Of a stretch of DNA of 64,000 bases, positions 8,964-17,040 are shown piece after piece. The notes below the pieces were generated by a model that did not search any database, had not been told where the DNA came from, and worked only from the letters and a program-made list of their open reading frames with translations. Numbering within the stretch: the first letter of the stretch is position 1; each line of letters begins with the position of its first letter. The stretch is from Roseateles sp. YR242 (GTDB lineage Bacteria; Pseudomonadota; Gammaproteobacteria; Burkholderiales; Burkholderiaceae_C). The translations under genes and the position numbers were made by a program. Where the stretch lies: contig NZ_FOAV01000001.1 of the NCBI RefSeq assembly GCF_900109745.1, forward strand, positions 744,001-808,000, read 5' to 3'.

Positions 8964-9130
8964 GGGCCACCTTGGGGCGGCCCGGCGGTGGCCCTCTGCG
9001 CATAACCAGAGCCCCGCTTGAACGACGCTTCGCGCGTTCGCGCGACTCGATGCATGAAGGAGCCCCGGCGGAAGGCTTTGCCTGAACTGCCCCCCTCTCC
9101 GGGGGGCAAGGGCCACCTTTGGGCGGCCCT
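8964..9130. repeat. Two copies of a GGCCACCTT-GGGCGGCCC element in the yicC-gmk gap
   Basis: The gap between yicC and gmk (8904-9246, 343 bp) contains no gene. The element GGCCACCTTGGGGCGGCCC near 8965-8983 recurs as GGCCACCTTTGGGCGGCCCT at 9111-9130. Each copy is preceded by a C5-G5-type self-complementary stretch (CCCCCCGAGGGGG about 8948-8959; CCCCCCTCTCCGGGGGG about 9090-9106). The pattern looks like a small dispersed intergenic repeat rather than a regulatory leader; function is unknown. Confidence 0.6.
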
Positions 9131-9246
9131 GGGGGGTAGTTGCTTCGATCAAGGCCTCGCTTGAAGGGCGCTGCGGGCGGTTGGCGCGACTTTGTGCGCA
9201 GTGGGGGCGCGGGCTGGGGGTGTCGGGGCGGCGTTAAAATTGTTCA

Positions 9247-9870
9247 ATGGAATATCCGGGTAATCTCTTCGTGGTGGCCGCCCCCAGCGGGGCCGGTAAG
9301 TCCAGCCTCGTCAAGGCTCTGCTGGAACTGGACGCCAAACTCACCGTCTCCGTCTCCCACACCTCCCGCCCCCCACGTGGACAGGAACAACACGGACGAG
9401 AATATCTCTTCATCGAACCCGATGAATTCCGGGCGATGGTCGCCCGGAGCGACTTCTTTGAGTGGGCAGAGGTGCACGGCAACCTGTACGGCACCTCCCG
9501 CGCCGCCATCGAACAGCGCATCTCCCATGGCGAAGACGTCGTGCTGGAAATCGACTATCAGGGCGCTCTGCAAATCAAGAAGCTGTTCCCGCATGCAGTA
9601 CTGATCTTCATCCTCCCACCCAGCTGGGATGAATTGCGTGAACGGCTGATCCGCCGGGGCGACACCGAACCAGCGGTGATCGCGCAGCGCATGGAAAACG
9701 CCCGCCACGAGGTGGCACAGGCGCGCCACTTCGATTTCGTCGTGATCAATGCGGTGTTCGAGACCGCCTTGTTCGACCTGAAAGCCATCGTGCAAGCACA
9801 ACGGCTAAAATACGCCACGCAACTGCGAAACCGGTCCGCCGTGTTCCGCTCACTAGATCTCATCGAGTGA
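9247..9870 (+). CDS. gmk: Guanylate kinase
   Basis: 207 residues, normal length. Walker A is [10 protein letters not shown] at the N-terminus, followed by the GMP-binding [22 protein letters not shown] segment and the [13 protein letters not shown] and [14 protein letters not shown] motifs. The enzyme phosphorylates GMP to GDP with ATP and is essential for nucleotide pools; its activity is also a target of (p)ppGpp in some bacteria, of interest because spoT lies two genes downstream. There is no clear Shine-Dalgarno; an A/T-rich TTAAAATTGTTCA immediately precedes the ATG and may be promoter sequence. It leads gmk-rpoZ-spoT. Confidence 0.97.
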   Translation: MEYPGNLFVVAAPSGAGKSSLVKALLELDAKLTVSVSHTSRPPRGQEQHGREYLFIEPDEFRAMVARSDFFEWAEVHGNLYGTSRAAIEQRISHGEDVVLEIDYQGALQIKKLFPHAVLIFILPPSWDELRERLIRRGDTEPAVIAQRMENARHEVAQARHFDFVVINAVFETALFDLKAIVQAQRLKYATQLRNRSAVFRSLDLIE

Positions 9871-9911
9871 CCCCATCCCGGGACTCCCTCAATCTCCACC
9901 AGGACACCAGC

Positions 9912-10115
9912 ATGGCCCGCATCACCGTCGAAGACTGCCTGACCAAGATCCCCAACCGCTTCCAGCTGGTGCTCGCCGCGACCTATCGCGCCCGCATGCT
10001 GAGCCAGGGCCACGCCCCGAAGCTGGAATCGAAGAACAAGCCGGGCGTCACCGCCCTGCGCGAAGTGGCCAATGGCGACGTCGGCGTGGAAATGCTGCGC
10101 CGCGTGCCGGTCTGA
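9912..10115 (+). CDS. rpoZ: RNA polymerase omega subunit
   Basis: 67 residues from the ATG at 9912, giving the family N-terminus [20 protein letters not shown] with AGGACA upstream; a longer in-frame start at 9867 would overlap the gmk end and add non-conserved residues. [11 protein letters not shown] and [17 protein letters not shown] are typical omega sequence. Omega helps fold the beta-prime subunit and contributes to one ppGpp-binding site on RNA polymerase in proteobacteria. It sits 41 bp after gmk and is followed by a strong hairpin terminator before spoT. Confidence 0.97.
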   Translation: MARITVEDCLTKIPNRFQLVLAATYRARMLSQGHAPKLESKNKPGVTALREVANGDVGVEMLRRVPV

Positions 10116-10160
10116 GCATTTCCCCCATACCCACAAACCTGGCACCTGCCGCCAGTCAAG

Positions 10161-10193
10161 CAAAAGGCGCCTCCGGGCGCCTTTTGTCTTTTT
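10161..10193 (+). terminator. Rho-independent terminator between rpoZ and spoT
   Basis: Perfect 10-bp stem AAAAGGCGCC / GGCGCCTTTT around a TCCG loop, followed by GTCTTTTT. It sits 45 bp after rpoZ and about 60 bp before the spoT start, so spoT should have its own promoter or depend on read-through. Confidence 0.9.
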
Positions 10194-10253
10194 GCAGCCC
10201 AGTGAAGTGCCCCTGCGCGGGAATGCCCTCATGCCTTGGGTTAAATTTGGCAT

Positions 10254-12518
10254 ATGGGTCTCCGTTCCTTCGCCACTGCACACATTCCTGGGTTGACCGG
10301 GCTCGCCAGCACCAAGCCGGCGCCCGCGCCAGCCCACGAAGCCGCGTCCTTCGATGCGCTGGTGACGCGCCTGCATTACCTGCCCAAAGCCGATATCAAA
10401 CGCATCCGCGAGGCTTACAAGTTTGCTGACGAAGCCCATCTGGGCCAGTTCCGCGCCAGTGGCGAACCCTACATCACCCATCCCATCGCCGTCGCCGGCC
10501 TGTGCGCGGATTGGCGGCTTGACGCGCAGGCCATCATGGCCGCGCTCATGCATGACGCCATGGAAGACTGCGGCGTCACCAAGATCGAGCTGATCGAACG
10601 CTTCGAGGCCCCCACCGCCGAATTGGTGGACGGCCTGACCAAACTGGACAAGCTGCAGTTCTCCACCCGGGAAGAATCCCAGGCCGAGAGCTTCCGCAAA
10701 ATGCTGCTGGCCATGGCGCGGGACGTACGCGTCATCCTCATCAAGCTGGCAGATCGGCTGCACAACATGCGGACGATGCAGCACATGGCGTTTGACAAAC
10801 GCCGTCGCATCGCGCGGGAAACGCTGGATATTTACGCCCCCATCGCCCACCGCCTCGGCCTCAACGAGATCTACCGCGAACTGCAGGAACTCTCCTTCCA
10901 GTACATCCATCCTTGGCGCCACGCCGCGCTCGCCAAGGCAGTCACCAAGGCGCGCGGCCACCGTCGAGACCTGGTCACCCGCATCGAACGCGATGTGCAA
11001 AAAGCCTTTGCCGAAGCCAACCTGCGCGTGGAAATCCAGGGCCGTGAAAAAACCCTGTTCTCCATCTACAAGAAGATGAGCGAGAAACACCTGAGCTTTG
11101 CCCAGGTGAGCGACATCTTTGGCTTTCGCGTCATCGTGCAAGACCTGCCCCAGTGTTATTGGTCGCTGGGCGTACTGCACCAGATTTATAAACCGCAGCC
11201 GGGCCGGTTCAAGGACTACATCGCCATTCCCAAACCGAACGGCTACCAGTCCCTGCACACCACGCTGGTGAGCCCCTTGGGCACGCCGGTGGAGTTCCAG
11301 ATGCGCACCGAGGCCATGCACATGGTGGCCGAGAAGGGCGTGGCCGCCCACTGGCTCTACAAGAGCAAGGGCGATGCGCACAGTGCGCAGCAACTAGGCT
11401 CGCGCTGGCTGCAATCGCTGCTGGACATCCAGGACGAAACGCGAGACGCCACCGAATTCCTGGAGCACGTCAAGATCGACCTGTTCCCGGACGCTGTCTA
11501 CGTCTTCACCCCCAAGTCCAAGATCATGGCGTTGCCCAAGGGGGCCACGCCGGTGGATTTCGCCTATGCCATCCACTCGGACGTGGGCGACCACTGCGTG
11601 GCCGCCAAGGTCAATGGTGAAGCCGTACCCTTGCGCACGGAGTTGCGCAGCGGTGACGTCATCGAGGTCGTGACGGCGGCGGGGGCGCGGCCCAATCCGG
11701 CCTGGTTGAGCTTTGTTCGCACCGGCCGTGCGCGTTCCAAGATCCGCCACTTCCTGAAGAACCTGGAGCAGGAAGAATCCCGCGAACTGGGGCACAAGAT
11801 GCTCGCTCAGGCCCTGCGCGCCGAGGGGCTGGCCCTGCCCAGCCTCAACGAGGAAGACCTGCCGGCCGCTCAGCTCTGGCAGGATTTGGCCCGCTGGGCG
11901 GGCAATCGCCATGTGGACGAACTGCTGGTCGAAATCGGCCTCGGCCGCAAGATCGCCAGCATTGTCGCGAAGAAGCTCGCACGCACCCTCTCCGAGCAGG
12001 GGCAACGTCCGGATGCCGTGTTGCTGACCATGGGCCGATTTGCCACGGACGATGCACCATCGCAAGGGCAGGTGCTCATCGACGGCAGCGAAGGGGCCTC
12101 GGTGCGTCTGGCGACCTGCTGCCGCCCCATCCCGGGCGACGACATCAAGGGTTACCTGGGGCGTGGTGAGGGGCTGGTCATCCACACCGGCGAGTGTGCC
12201 GTGGGAAGGCGCCTGTTCCAGCGTGACAGCGAACACTGGATCGCCGTGGGCTGGGCGGAAGAACTCTCTCGCAGCTTCGAGGCCGAGATCGGTGTGTTGA
12301 TGCGCAACGGCAAAGGCGTTCTCGCCCAGATTGCCACCGCCGTCAGCAGCGCCGAGGCCGACATCACCCACATCGCCATGAGCGATGACTCGGCCCAGCG
12401 TGAGACTGCGGAGATGACCCTGCTGTTGGCCGTCCGAGACCGGCTCCACCTGGCCGACACGCTGCGCACCCTCAAACGTTCGAATGCGGTGATGCGCGTG
12501 TGGCGCGTCAAGCCGTGA
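10254..12518 (+). CDS. spoT: Bifunctional (p)ppGpp synthetase/hydrolase SpoT (Rel family)
   Basis: 754 residues. The hydrolase domain keeps the HD-type motif HDAMED (H100, D101), so it should be able to degrade (p)ppGpp, unlike RelA. The synthetase domain follows with the FKDYIAIPKPNGYQSLHTT substrate loop near residue 320. A TGS domain with DLFPDAVYVFTPKSK begins near 405, and a C-terminal ACT domain near 675. The first about 35 residues (Ala/Pro-rich) are less conserved and there is no clear ribosome site before the ATG, so the start could be slightly off. It controls the stringent response. The rpoZ-spoT pairing is conserved. It converges on greB, 36 bp away. Confidence 0.95.
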   Translation: MGLRSFATAHIPGLTGLASTKPAPAPAHEAASFDALVTRLHYLPKADIKRIREAYKFADEAHLGQFRASGEPYITHPIAVAGLCADWRLDAQAIMAALMHDAMEDCGVTKIELIERFEAPTAELVDGLTKLDKLQFSTREESQAESFRKMLLAMARDVRVILIKLADRLHNMRTMQHMAFDKRRRIARETLDIYAPIAHRLGLNEIYRELQELSFQYIHPWRHAALAKAVTKARGHRRDLVTRIERDVQKAFAEANLRVEIQGREKTLFSIYKKMSEKHLSFAQVSDIFGFRVIVQDLPQCYWSLGVLHQIYKPQPGRFKDYIAIPKPNGYQSLHTTLVSPLGTPVEFQMRTEAMHMVAEKGVAAHWLYKSKGDAHSAQQLGSRWLQSLLDIQDETRDATEFLEHVKIDLFPDAVYVFTPKSKIMALPKGATPVDFAYAIHSDVGDHCVAAKVNGEAVPLRTELRSGDVIEVVTAAGARPNPAWLSFVRTGRARSKIRHFLKNLEQEESRELGHKMLAQALRAEGLALPSLNEEDLPAAQLWQDLARWAGNRHVDELLVEIGLGRKIASIVAKKLARTLSEQGQRPDAVLLTMGRFATDDAPSQGQVLIDGSEGASVRLATCCRPIPGDDIKGYLGRGEGLVIHTGECAVGRRLFQRDSEHWIAVGWAEELSRSFEAEIGVLMRNGKGVLAQIATAVSSAEADITHIAMSDDSAQRETAEMTLLLAVRDRLHLADTLRTLKRSNAVMRVWRVKP

Positions 12519-12554
12519 CCGGCCGGCCTGCTCTTACGCCCCCTTCACCCCCAT

Positions 12555-13121
12555 CTACGCGGCAGGCGCCGGGTATTGCACCTCGATCACCTCGATCGTC
12601 TCCACCCCCACCGGCGTCACCAGCTTCAATTCATCCCCTTCCCGGGCCTTGAGCAGTGTGCGGGCAATGGGAGACACCCAGCTGACCTCGCCCGCCAGGC
12701 TGTCTGATTCGTCGATGCCCTTGATGGTGATGGTGCGCTCCTCACCTTTGCCATTGGCGTAGGTGACTGTGGCGCCGAAGAAAACCTGATCGCTGCCATG
12801 ATGGGCGCTCGGGTCCACGACCTCCGCGATGTCCAGGCGCTTGGTCAGAAAACGCAGGCGGCGGTCGATCTCACGCAGGCGCTTCTTGCCATAGAGATAG
12901 TCGCCGTTCTCGGAGCGGTCTCCATTCTTGGCAGCCCACGACACGATCTCGACGATCTTGGGGCGCTCCACATCGAGCAACTGCATGAATTCGCTGCGCA
13001 GACGGGCATAGCCCGCTGGCGTCATGTAGTTGCGCGAACCCTTGGGGAGGGCGGGCAGCGATGGCCCCTCGTCATCGTCCTGATCCGCGCCGTCGCTTTC
13101 CTTGGTGAATGCCTTGCTCAT
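12555..13121 (-). CDS. greB: Transcription elongation factor GreB
   Basis: 188 residues, slightly longer than E. coli GreB because of an acidic N-terminal extension (SDGADQDDDEGPSLP). The coiled-coil N-terminal domain contains YMTPAGYARLRSEF and NGDRSENGDYLYGKKRLREIDRRLRFL; the acidic tip residues that stimulate RNA polymerase cleavage are in this DRSENGDY stretch. The C-terminal FKBP-like domain includes SDQVFFGATVTY and VSWVSPIARTLLKAREGDE. The KKRLREIDRRLRFL pattern favours GreB over GreA. It rescues backtracked RNA polymerase by promoting transcript cleavage. Single gene, converging on spoT. Confidence 0.95.
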   Translation of the reverse strand: MSKAFTKESDGADQDDDEGPSLPALPKGSRNYMTPAGYARLRSEFMQLLDVERPKIVEIVSWAAKNGDRSENGDYLYGKKRLREIDRRLRFLTKRLDIAEVVDPSAHHGSDQVFFGATVTYANGKGEERTITIKGIDESDSLAGEVSWVSPIARTLLKAREGDELKLVTPVGVETIEVIEVQYPAPAA

Positions 13122-13241
13122 GGCCCCTATTGTGTCGCCAGCAAGGGGCAGCGTGGCCGTGATGGCATTGCACCCAAGCCTGCACCTTCACGGTCCTGAA
13201 CGCGCTCCCGGCCCTGCTGCGCAGCTCTGCCAGGATGACAA

Positions 13242-13268
13242 AGGGCCCCGCGCACACGCCGGGGCCCT
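13242..13268 (-). terminator. Hairpin terminator downstream of the Gly/His-rich gene
   Basis: A perfect 9-bp stem AGGGCCCCG / CGGGGCCCT with a 9-base loop lies about 50 bp past the stop of the minus-strand gene at 13317. In that direction it is followed by TTGTCATCC, a weak T-tract. The rest of the 13122-13316 gap shows no gene and should contain the greB promoter. Confidence 0.65.
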
Positions 13269-13316
13269 GTCGAAACCACCTGGACCGCGCCGTCAGCGCG
13301 GCGGGGCCATCCCCAG

Positions 13317-14105
13317 TCACGGGCGACGGCGGTCCGGGTCGCTCAGGTTGAGGATGGCGTCGTTGAAGTCGCCGCCCGCACCACGCAGGTCCTCAAAGCC
13401 CAGCTGGAAGCCTGAGTCGGTCTTGCTGACCTTGGCATGGTCAATGCCATCCACATTGGCGCTGGTGCCGGCCTGGAAGCTGTTGCCCTCCGGCGTGTTG
13501 ATGCGGAATTCCACGTTGGAACCCGGCCTCGCATGAATGGTGGAGGTGCTGCCGTCATCCTTGGAGCGCGCAATTGTCTTCCACTCGCCGCCGTTGACGC
13601 GGTACTGGATCTCGTTGTTGAAATCCGCGTCGGCCTTGCCAACATTCACATCCACCTTGCCACTCTGGCCCACGGTGTAGGAGCCCTTGCCTGCGTTCCA
13701 CTGGCCCTCCTTGGGTGCTGGATGGACGGGGCGGCAGTTGCTGTTGGAAGCGCCCGATGGGCCCGATGGGCCATGGTGGCCACCATGGCCATGGTGATGG
13801 TGCACATGGTGGTGCCCTCCCCAGCCCATGTTGCCCCAGCCCATGTTGCCCCAGCCACCCACTGCCGAGCCACCCCAGCTCGGCAGCGTGGATGCAGAGT
13901 GGCCCAGCCAGGCGTTGGCCAAGCTGCCGCCAAATCCTGGAAAGAAGCCACCAAGGCCTCCAAGGCCACCGAAACCCATCCCCATGTTGCCAAAGGGATT
14001 GCTTCGGAAGGGATTACTAATCGCACTATTGAAGTAGTTCATGTCTGTCCAATTCACTTGAGTTGGGAATTCAGTGGGCATCCCACAGACCGTCGGGTCA
14101 GACAT
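13317..14105 (-). CDS. Gly/His-rich protein with a DUF4114-like C-terminal domain
   Basis: 262 residues from the longest start; an internal ATG at 14042 (MNYFNS) is an equally plausible start. The N-terminal half is Gly/Trp/Met/Asn-rich ([14 protein letters not shown], repeated GWGNMGWGNMG), then a His cluster HHHVHHHHGHGGHHG. The C-terminal part, from about residue 150, is beta-rich and ends with GFQLGFEDLRGAGGDFNDA, matching the FEDL...DFND signature of DUF4114, a domain common in secreted calcium-binding or surface proteins. No Sec signal peptide is visible, so if exported a type I route is possible. Not in an operon. The His cluster suggests metal binding, which is inference. Confidence 0.7.
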   Translation of the reverse strand: MSDPTVCGMPTEFPTQVNWTDMNYFNSAISNPFRSNPFGNMGMGFGGLGGLGGFFPGFGGSLANAWLGHSASTLPSWGGSAVGGWGNMGWGNMGWGGHHHVHHHHGHGGHHGPSGPSGASNSNCRPVHPAPKEGQWNAGKGSYTVGQSGKVDVNVGKADADFNNEIQYRVNGGEWKTIARSKDDGSTSTIHARPGSNVEFRINTPEGNSFQAGTSANVDGIDHAKVSKTDSGFQLGFEDLRGAGGDFNDAILNLSDPDRRRP

Positions 14106-14202
14106 CTATGGATCCCGCACGCACGACCTTCCAAGTGCTTGGATTGCATCCAAGGGTTCAGATCCGACCACCGCAGGGTGTGTCGCCGCAATAGACGCGG
14201 CA

Positions 14203-14236
14203 AAGAAAAAGGCCAGTGTTTTTCAACACTGGCCTT
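14203..14236 (-). terminator. Terminator of the tRNA-Arg transcription unit
   Basis: Perfect 12-bp stem AAGGCCAGTGTT / AACACTGGCCTT around a 4-base loop. Read on the minus strand it is followed by a T-run (TTTTTCTTTG). It lies 7 bp after the 3' end of the downstream tRNA-Arg gene. Confidence 0.88.
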
Positions 14237-14242
14237 CTGATT

Positions 14243-14319
14243 TGGTGCGGCTGGCAGGATTCGAACCCACGACCCCTTGGTTCGTAGCCAAGTACTCTAT
14301 CCAACTGAGCTACAGCCGC
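14243..14319 (-). tRNA. tRNA-Arg (anticodon ACG), copy 2 of the pair
   Basis: 77 bases including an encoded CCA. On the minus strand the acceptor 5' strand GCGGCTG pairs with CAGCCGC, the D-arm has AGCTCAGTTGGATAGAG, the anticodon stem-loop is CTTGG-CTACGAA-CCAAG giving anticodon ACG (A34 normally becomes inosine by TadA), and the T-loop is GGGTTCGAATC. Identical in sequence to the copy at 14459-14535. It decodes CGU, CGC and CGA codons. Confidence 0.97.
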
Positions 14320-14458
14320 ACGACTTTTTACCGATCAGAGGTTGCCGTCGTGGGAGCAACATCTGCTTTTTATTGTTGGCGGTTCTTATTTTTAAACCGA
14401 AGTTCTTAAACCCTCAGGTTCATGAAACCTTCAAGTTTTAAAACCCCAACTTGTTTTC

Positions 14459-14535
14459 TGGTGCGGCTGGCAGGATTCGAACCCACGACCCCTTGGTTCG
14501 TAGCCAAGTACTCTATCCAACTGAGCTACAGCCGC
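14459..14535 (-). tRNA. tRNA-Arg (anticodon ACG), copy 1 of the pair
   Basis: Same 77-base gene with encoded CCA, identical to the downstream copy through the mature sequence. The 139-bp spacer between the two genes is A/T-rich and contains no gene. Both point away from hemY. A shared transcript ending at the 14203-14236 terminator is likely. The duplication presumably raises dosage of the main Arg tRNA. Confidence 0.97.
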
Positions 14536-14642
14536 TGAAAGACTGCGACTATAGCATGCATTTTTTGCCCTCAGCAAGAAGTGCGCGTGAGTTTGTTGAA
14601 AAGACTCGTTATTCACCGCGCAAACTGTCGAGCCTGCCGGCT

Positions 14643-15911
14643 TCAGCGTGCCAGCGCGCCGCCGTCGCCCAACAGGGCCGCTGCTTCAAAGCAGCGCGCA
14701 CGGCGTTCAGTGTCCCCATCGTTTTCGGCCATCTCCGCCAGGCGCAGCCAACTGCGCCGGCGTGCCACCACGGAAAGCGCGCGGTCCTCGCCGGCCTGCT
14801 CCAGCATCAGCCTCGCCTTGCCCCAGAGTTGCCGTTCCGCCAGGGCATGGCCCAGCGCGTAGGCCATGGTCATGTCACGCGGGAAGCGCAGAACGGCCGA
14901 CTCCAGCCGCTGCAGCCATTCCGGCCCCAGCCCCGGCATGCACGGCACCAGCGCCTCGGCCAGGGCACGGCGCTCATCGTCGCCCTGTTCGGCAATGGCA
15001 TCCCAGAAGGGGCGCAGCCACCCGCGCCCATCTTCGGGGGCGCCCAGTGCCGCGGCATTCTGCGCCGCACGGGCGGCCACAAACACGTCGCGGCGGTCCG
15101 CCGCATCCAGTTGCTGCCAGGTCGCGCGCAGTTGGTCCGCATCCCGCGAGGCTTCCAGCGCCTCGCTCGCCAGCGACCGCAACAGGCCCTGAGCCGCCGA
15201 CTTGGAGAAGCCTTGATGCTTGGCCAGCAGGCGTGCCGTGCGCAGGGCCTCCAGCGGCTCATGCGCCAGCCGGCTGCCTTGCAGCTTCAGACGCAAGGCC
15301 TGCGTGCGGCGGGCCACGCCAGGGCCCAGGTCCGCCAGCAACGCGAGCGCACGTTGTGCATCCCGATCATCCAGGGCCCATTCCGCCGCCAGCAGCCGCG
15401 CGCCCTCTTCCTGAGGCCGCGCACCCGCGCTGCTCTGCGCCGTTTGCAGCGCCTGGCGCAGATGTTCGTCGCGGCCACGACGATCCTGCAGCCGATGCGC
15501 GCATTGGGCCGCCACCAGATGCGCCAGCGCCATGAAGGCACCGTCCTGGGACAGGTCGGACGTCATCGCCTGGATGTTCAGCGCGCGTTCCGCCGCCTTC
15601 TGGGCCCGGCTGTAGCGGGCGCAGAAAAAGTCCGCCAAGGCTTCGCGCAGGGCCACCTGGGCACTGCGCTCACGTTGGGCCATGCGCCACAGCCGGGCAC
15701 GCTTGGGCAGCGTCAGCAGCGCGTCCAGCGACTGCATCAGCGTCATCAGTCCAAAGCAGCCGCCCACCAGCACCAGCAGGAACAGATTGAGGGAGAGGTC
15801 CATGCGCCAGGTGCGCCAGTAGAAACTGGCCAGACCGTCGTTGTTCCCCAATGTCAGTGCCGCCACCACAGCGGCCACAAACAGCAGCACCAGCCAGATC
15901 ACCATCCGCAT
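14643..15911 (-). CDS. hemY: HemY-family tetratricopeptide membrane protein
   Basis: 422 residues. Two N-terminal membrane segments (about 4-23 and 42-64) with the HemY hallmark NDGLASFYWRTWRMDLSLNL between them, followed by a cytoplasmic-predicted helical-repeat (TPR-like) region. In gamma- and betaproteobacteria this gene follows hemC-hemD-hemX. It is a structural or regulatory protein of tetrapyrrole synthesis and is not the oxygen-dependent protoporphyrinogen oxidase that shares the name in Gram-positives. The start lies 10 bp after the hemX stop, so it is last in the hemCDXY operon. Confidence 0.88.
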   Translation of the reverse strand: MRMVIWLVLLFVAAVVAALTLGNNDGLASFYWRTWRMDLSLNLFLLVLVGGCFGLMTLMQSLDALLTLPKRARLWRMAQRERSAQVALREALADFFCARYSRAQKAAERALNIQAMTSDLSQDGAFMALAHLVAAQCAHRLQDRRGRDEHLRQALQTAQSSAGARPQEEGARLLAAEWALDDRDAQRALALLADLGPGVARRTQALRLKLQGSRLAHEPLEALRTARLLAKHQGFSKSAAQGLLRSLASEALEASRDADQLRATWQQLDAADRRDVFVAARAAQNAAALGAPEDGRGWLRPFWDAIAEQGDDERRALAEALVPCMPGLGPEWLQRLESAVLRFPRDMTMAYALGHALAERQLWGKARLMLEQAGEDRALSVVARRRSWLRLAEMAENDGDTERRARCFEAAALLGDGGALAR

Positions 15912-15921
15912 GGCGCCGTCC

Positions 15922-17040
15922 TCAACGCGCCACCGCGCTCAGCGCGGCCAGCGTGTCATCCGGGCGGGGGATCTGCACCTGCCGGGCCTGGCCCTGCACC
16001 TGACGCAGCAGCTCAGTGGTCACCGCCAGCTTGCGCGAGCGGGCGTCGAAATAACGGTCCAGCATGCCCTGGGCCTCGCTCAGGTCGTTCTGGGCGGTGT
16101 CGAACTGGCGGCTCAGCAGCGCCAGGCGCGCATTCAGCAGCCGCAGTTTGAGATTCTCCCGAAGGAAGAACATCTGCTCCGGCGCCATGAGCGCCGCCTC
16201 CGGGTGATCGATTCGGGTCACACGCAGCAAGCCGCGGGCCTCGCGCCAGACATCGCTGGAGAGCTGGTCCCACTTGTCGCCCGCATCGTGCCACGCACGC
16301 TCCCACCAGCCCGCATTGGGGCTGAGCGGTGCGCTGGCGCTACCGACAGGCTTCGCCGGGCGCGTCGCAGTAGCACTGCGGGCCGGCTCGGTGCCGGGCT
16401 GGCCCATCGCCAGCAGCGGCAGGTCATCCACCTGGCGGGCTACTTCGTCGAGCTTGATGGTTAGTGTCGAGACGTCCACCACACTGACCGACCTGATGCG
16501 GTCCAGGTCTCGCACCACCGCACGGCGCACGCCTTCCAGGCGCGGCTGCTTGTAGCGAGCCAGGCGTTCATCCGCCTGCTTCAGCGCGGCCACCAGTGGC
16601 TCGGCACTGCCGGTGATGGCCGCCTGCTGCATGGCCACGCGCAGTGAGGCCTCGACATCCCCCACGACGTTTTCGTCGCGGGAGCGGGTCATGGACTGCA
16701 TCAGCAGTTCCAGCTGTTCCCGCTGCAGGGCGACCTCGGCCAGCTTGGCGTCCAGCAAGGCCACCTTGGCGGCGGTGTCACGGGCCAGCTCCTGGGCCTG
16801 GCGCGACTGGTCCCGCGCGATGTTGGCATCGCTCTGGCTGCTGTCCTGACGCCGGACCAGTTCCTGCTCCGCCTGCTTGAGGCGTTGCTGGCTCTGCCAC
16901 GCCAGGCCCAACGCCAGCAAGGCGATGAGGCCGACGACGGCCACGACGGCCTGCGTCAACGTGGCGCCGCCGGTGCGGGGCGTTGAGATGGGTGTGGGGG
17001 GCGACGAAACGTCGGCCGCTGGGGTGTTGGTCTCGCTCAC
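15922..17040 (-). CDS. hemX: HemX-like membrane protein
   Basis: 372 residues. A polar Pro/Thr-rich N-terminus is followed by a single transmembrane helix (about 28-49), then a long coiled coil rich in Gln/Glu/Ala (about 50-125) and a C-terminal alpha-helical domain. This is the HemX architecture; such proteins are often labelled uroporphyrinogen-III C-methyltransferase, but no methyltransferase motif is present. It probably organises tetrapyrrole enzymes at the membrane. Its start overlaps the hemD stop by four bases (17037-17040), so the two are coupled. Confidence 0.85.
   Translation of the reverse strand: MSETNTPAADVSSPPTPISTPRTGGATLTQAVVAVVGLIALLALGLAWQSQQRLKQAEQELVRRQDSSQSDANIARDQSRQAQELARDTAAKVALLDAKLAEVALQREQLELLMQSMTRSRDENVVGDVEASLRVAMQQAAITGSAEPLVAALKQADERLARYKQPRLEGVRRAVVRDLDRIRSVSVVDVSTLTIKLDEVARQVDDLPLLAMGQPGTEPARSATATRPAKPVGSASAPLSPNAGWWERAWHDAGDKWDQLSSDVWREARGLLRVTRIDHPEAALMAPEQMFFLRENLKLRLLNARLALLSRQFDTAQNDLSEAQGMLDRYFDARSRKLAVTTELLRQVQGQARQVQIPRPDDTLAALSAVAR

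Noticed and set aside
14203-14236. Hairpin considered as an attachment site beside tRNA-Arg
   Set aside because: It has a T-run in the tRNA direction and no integrase or direct repeat of the tRNA 3' end is seen apart from the second full tRNA copy.
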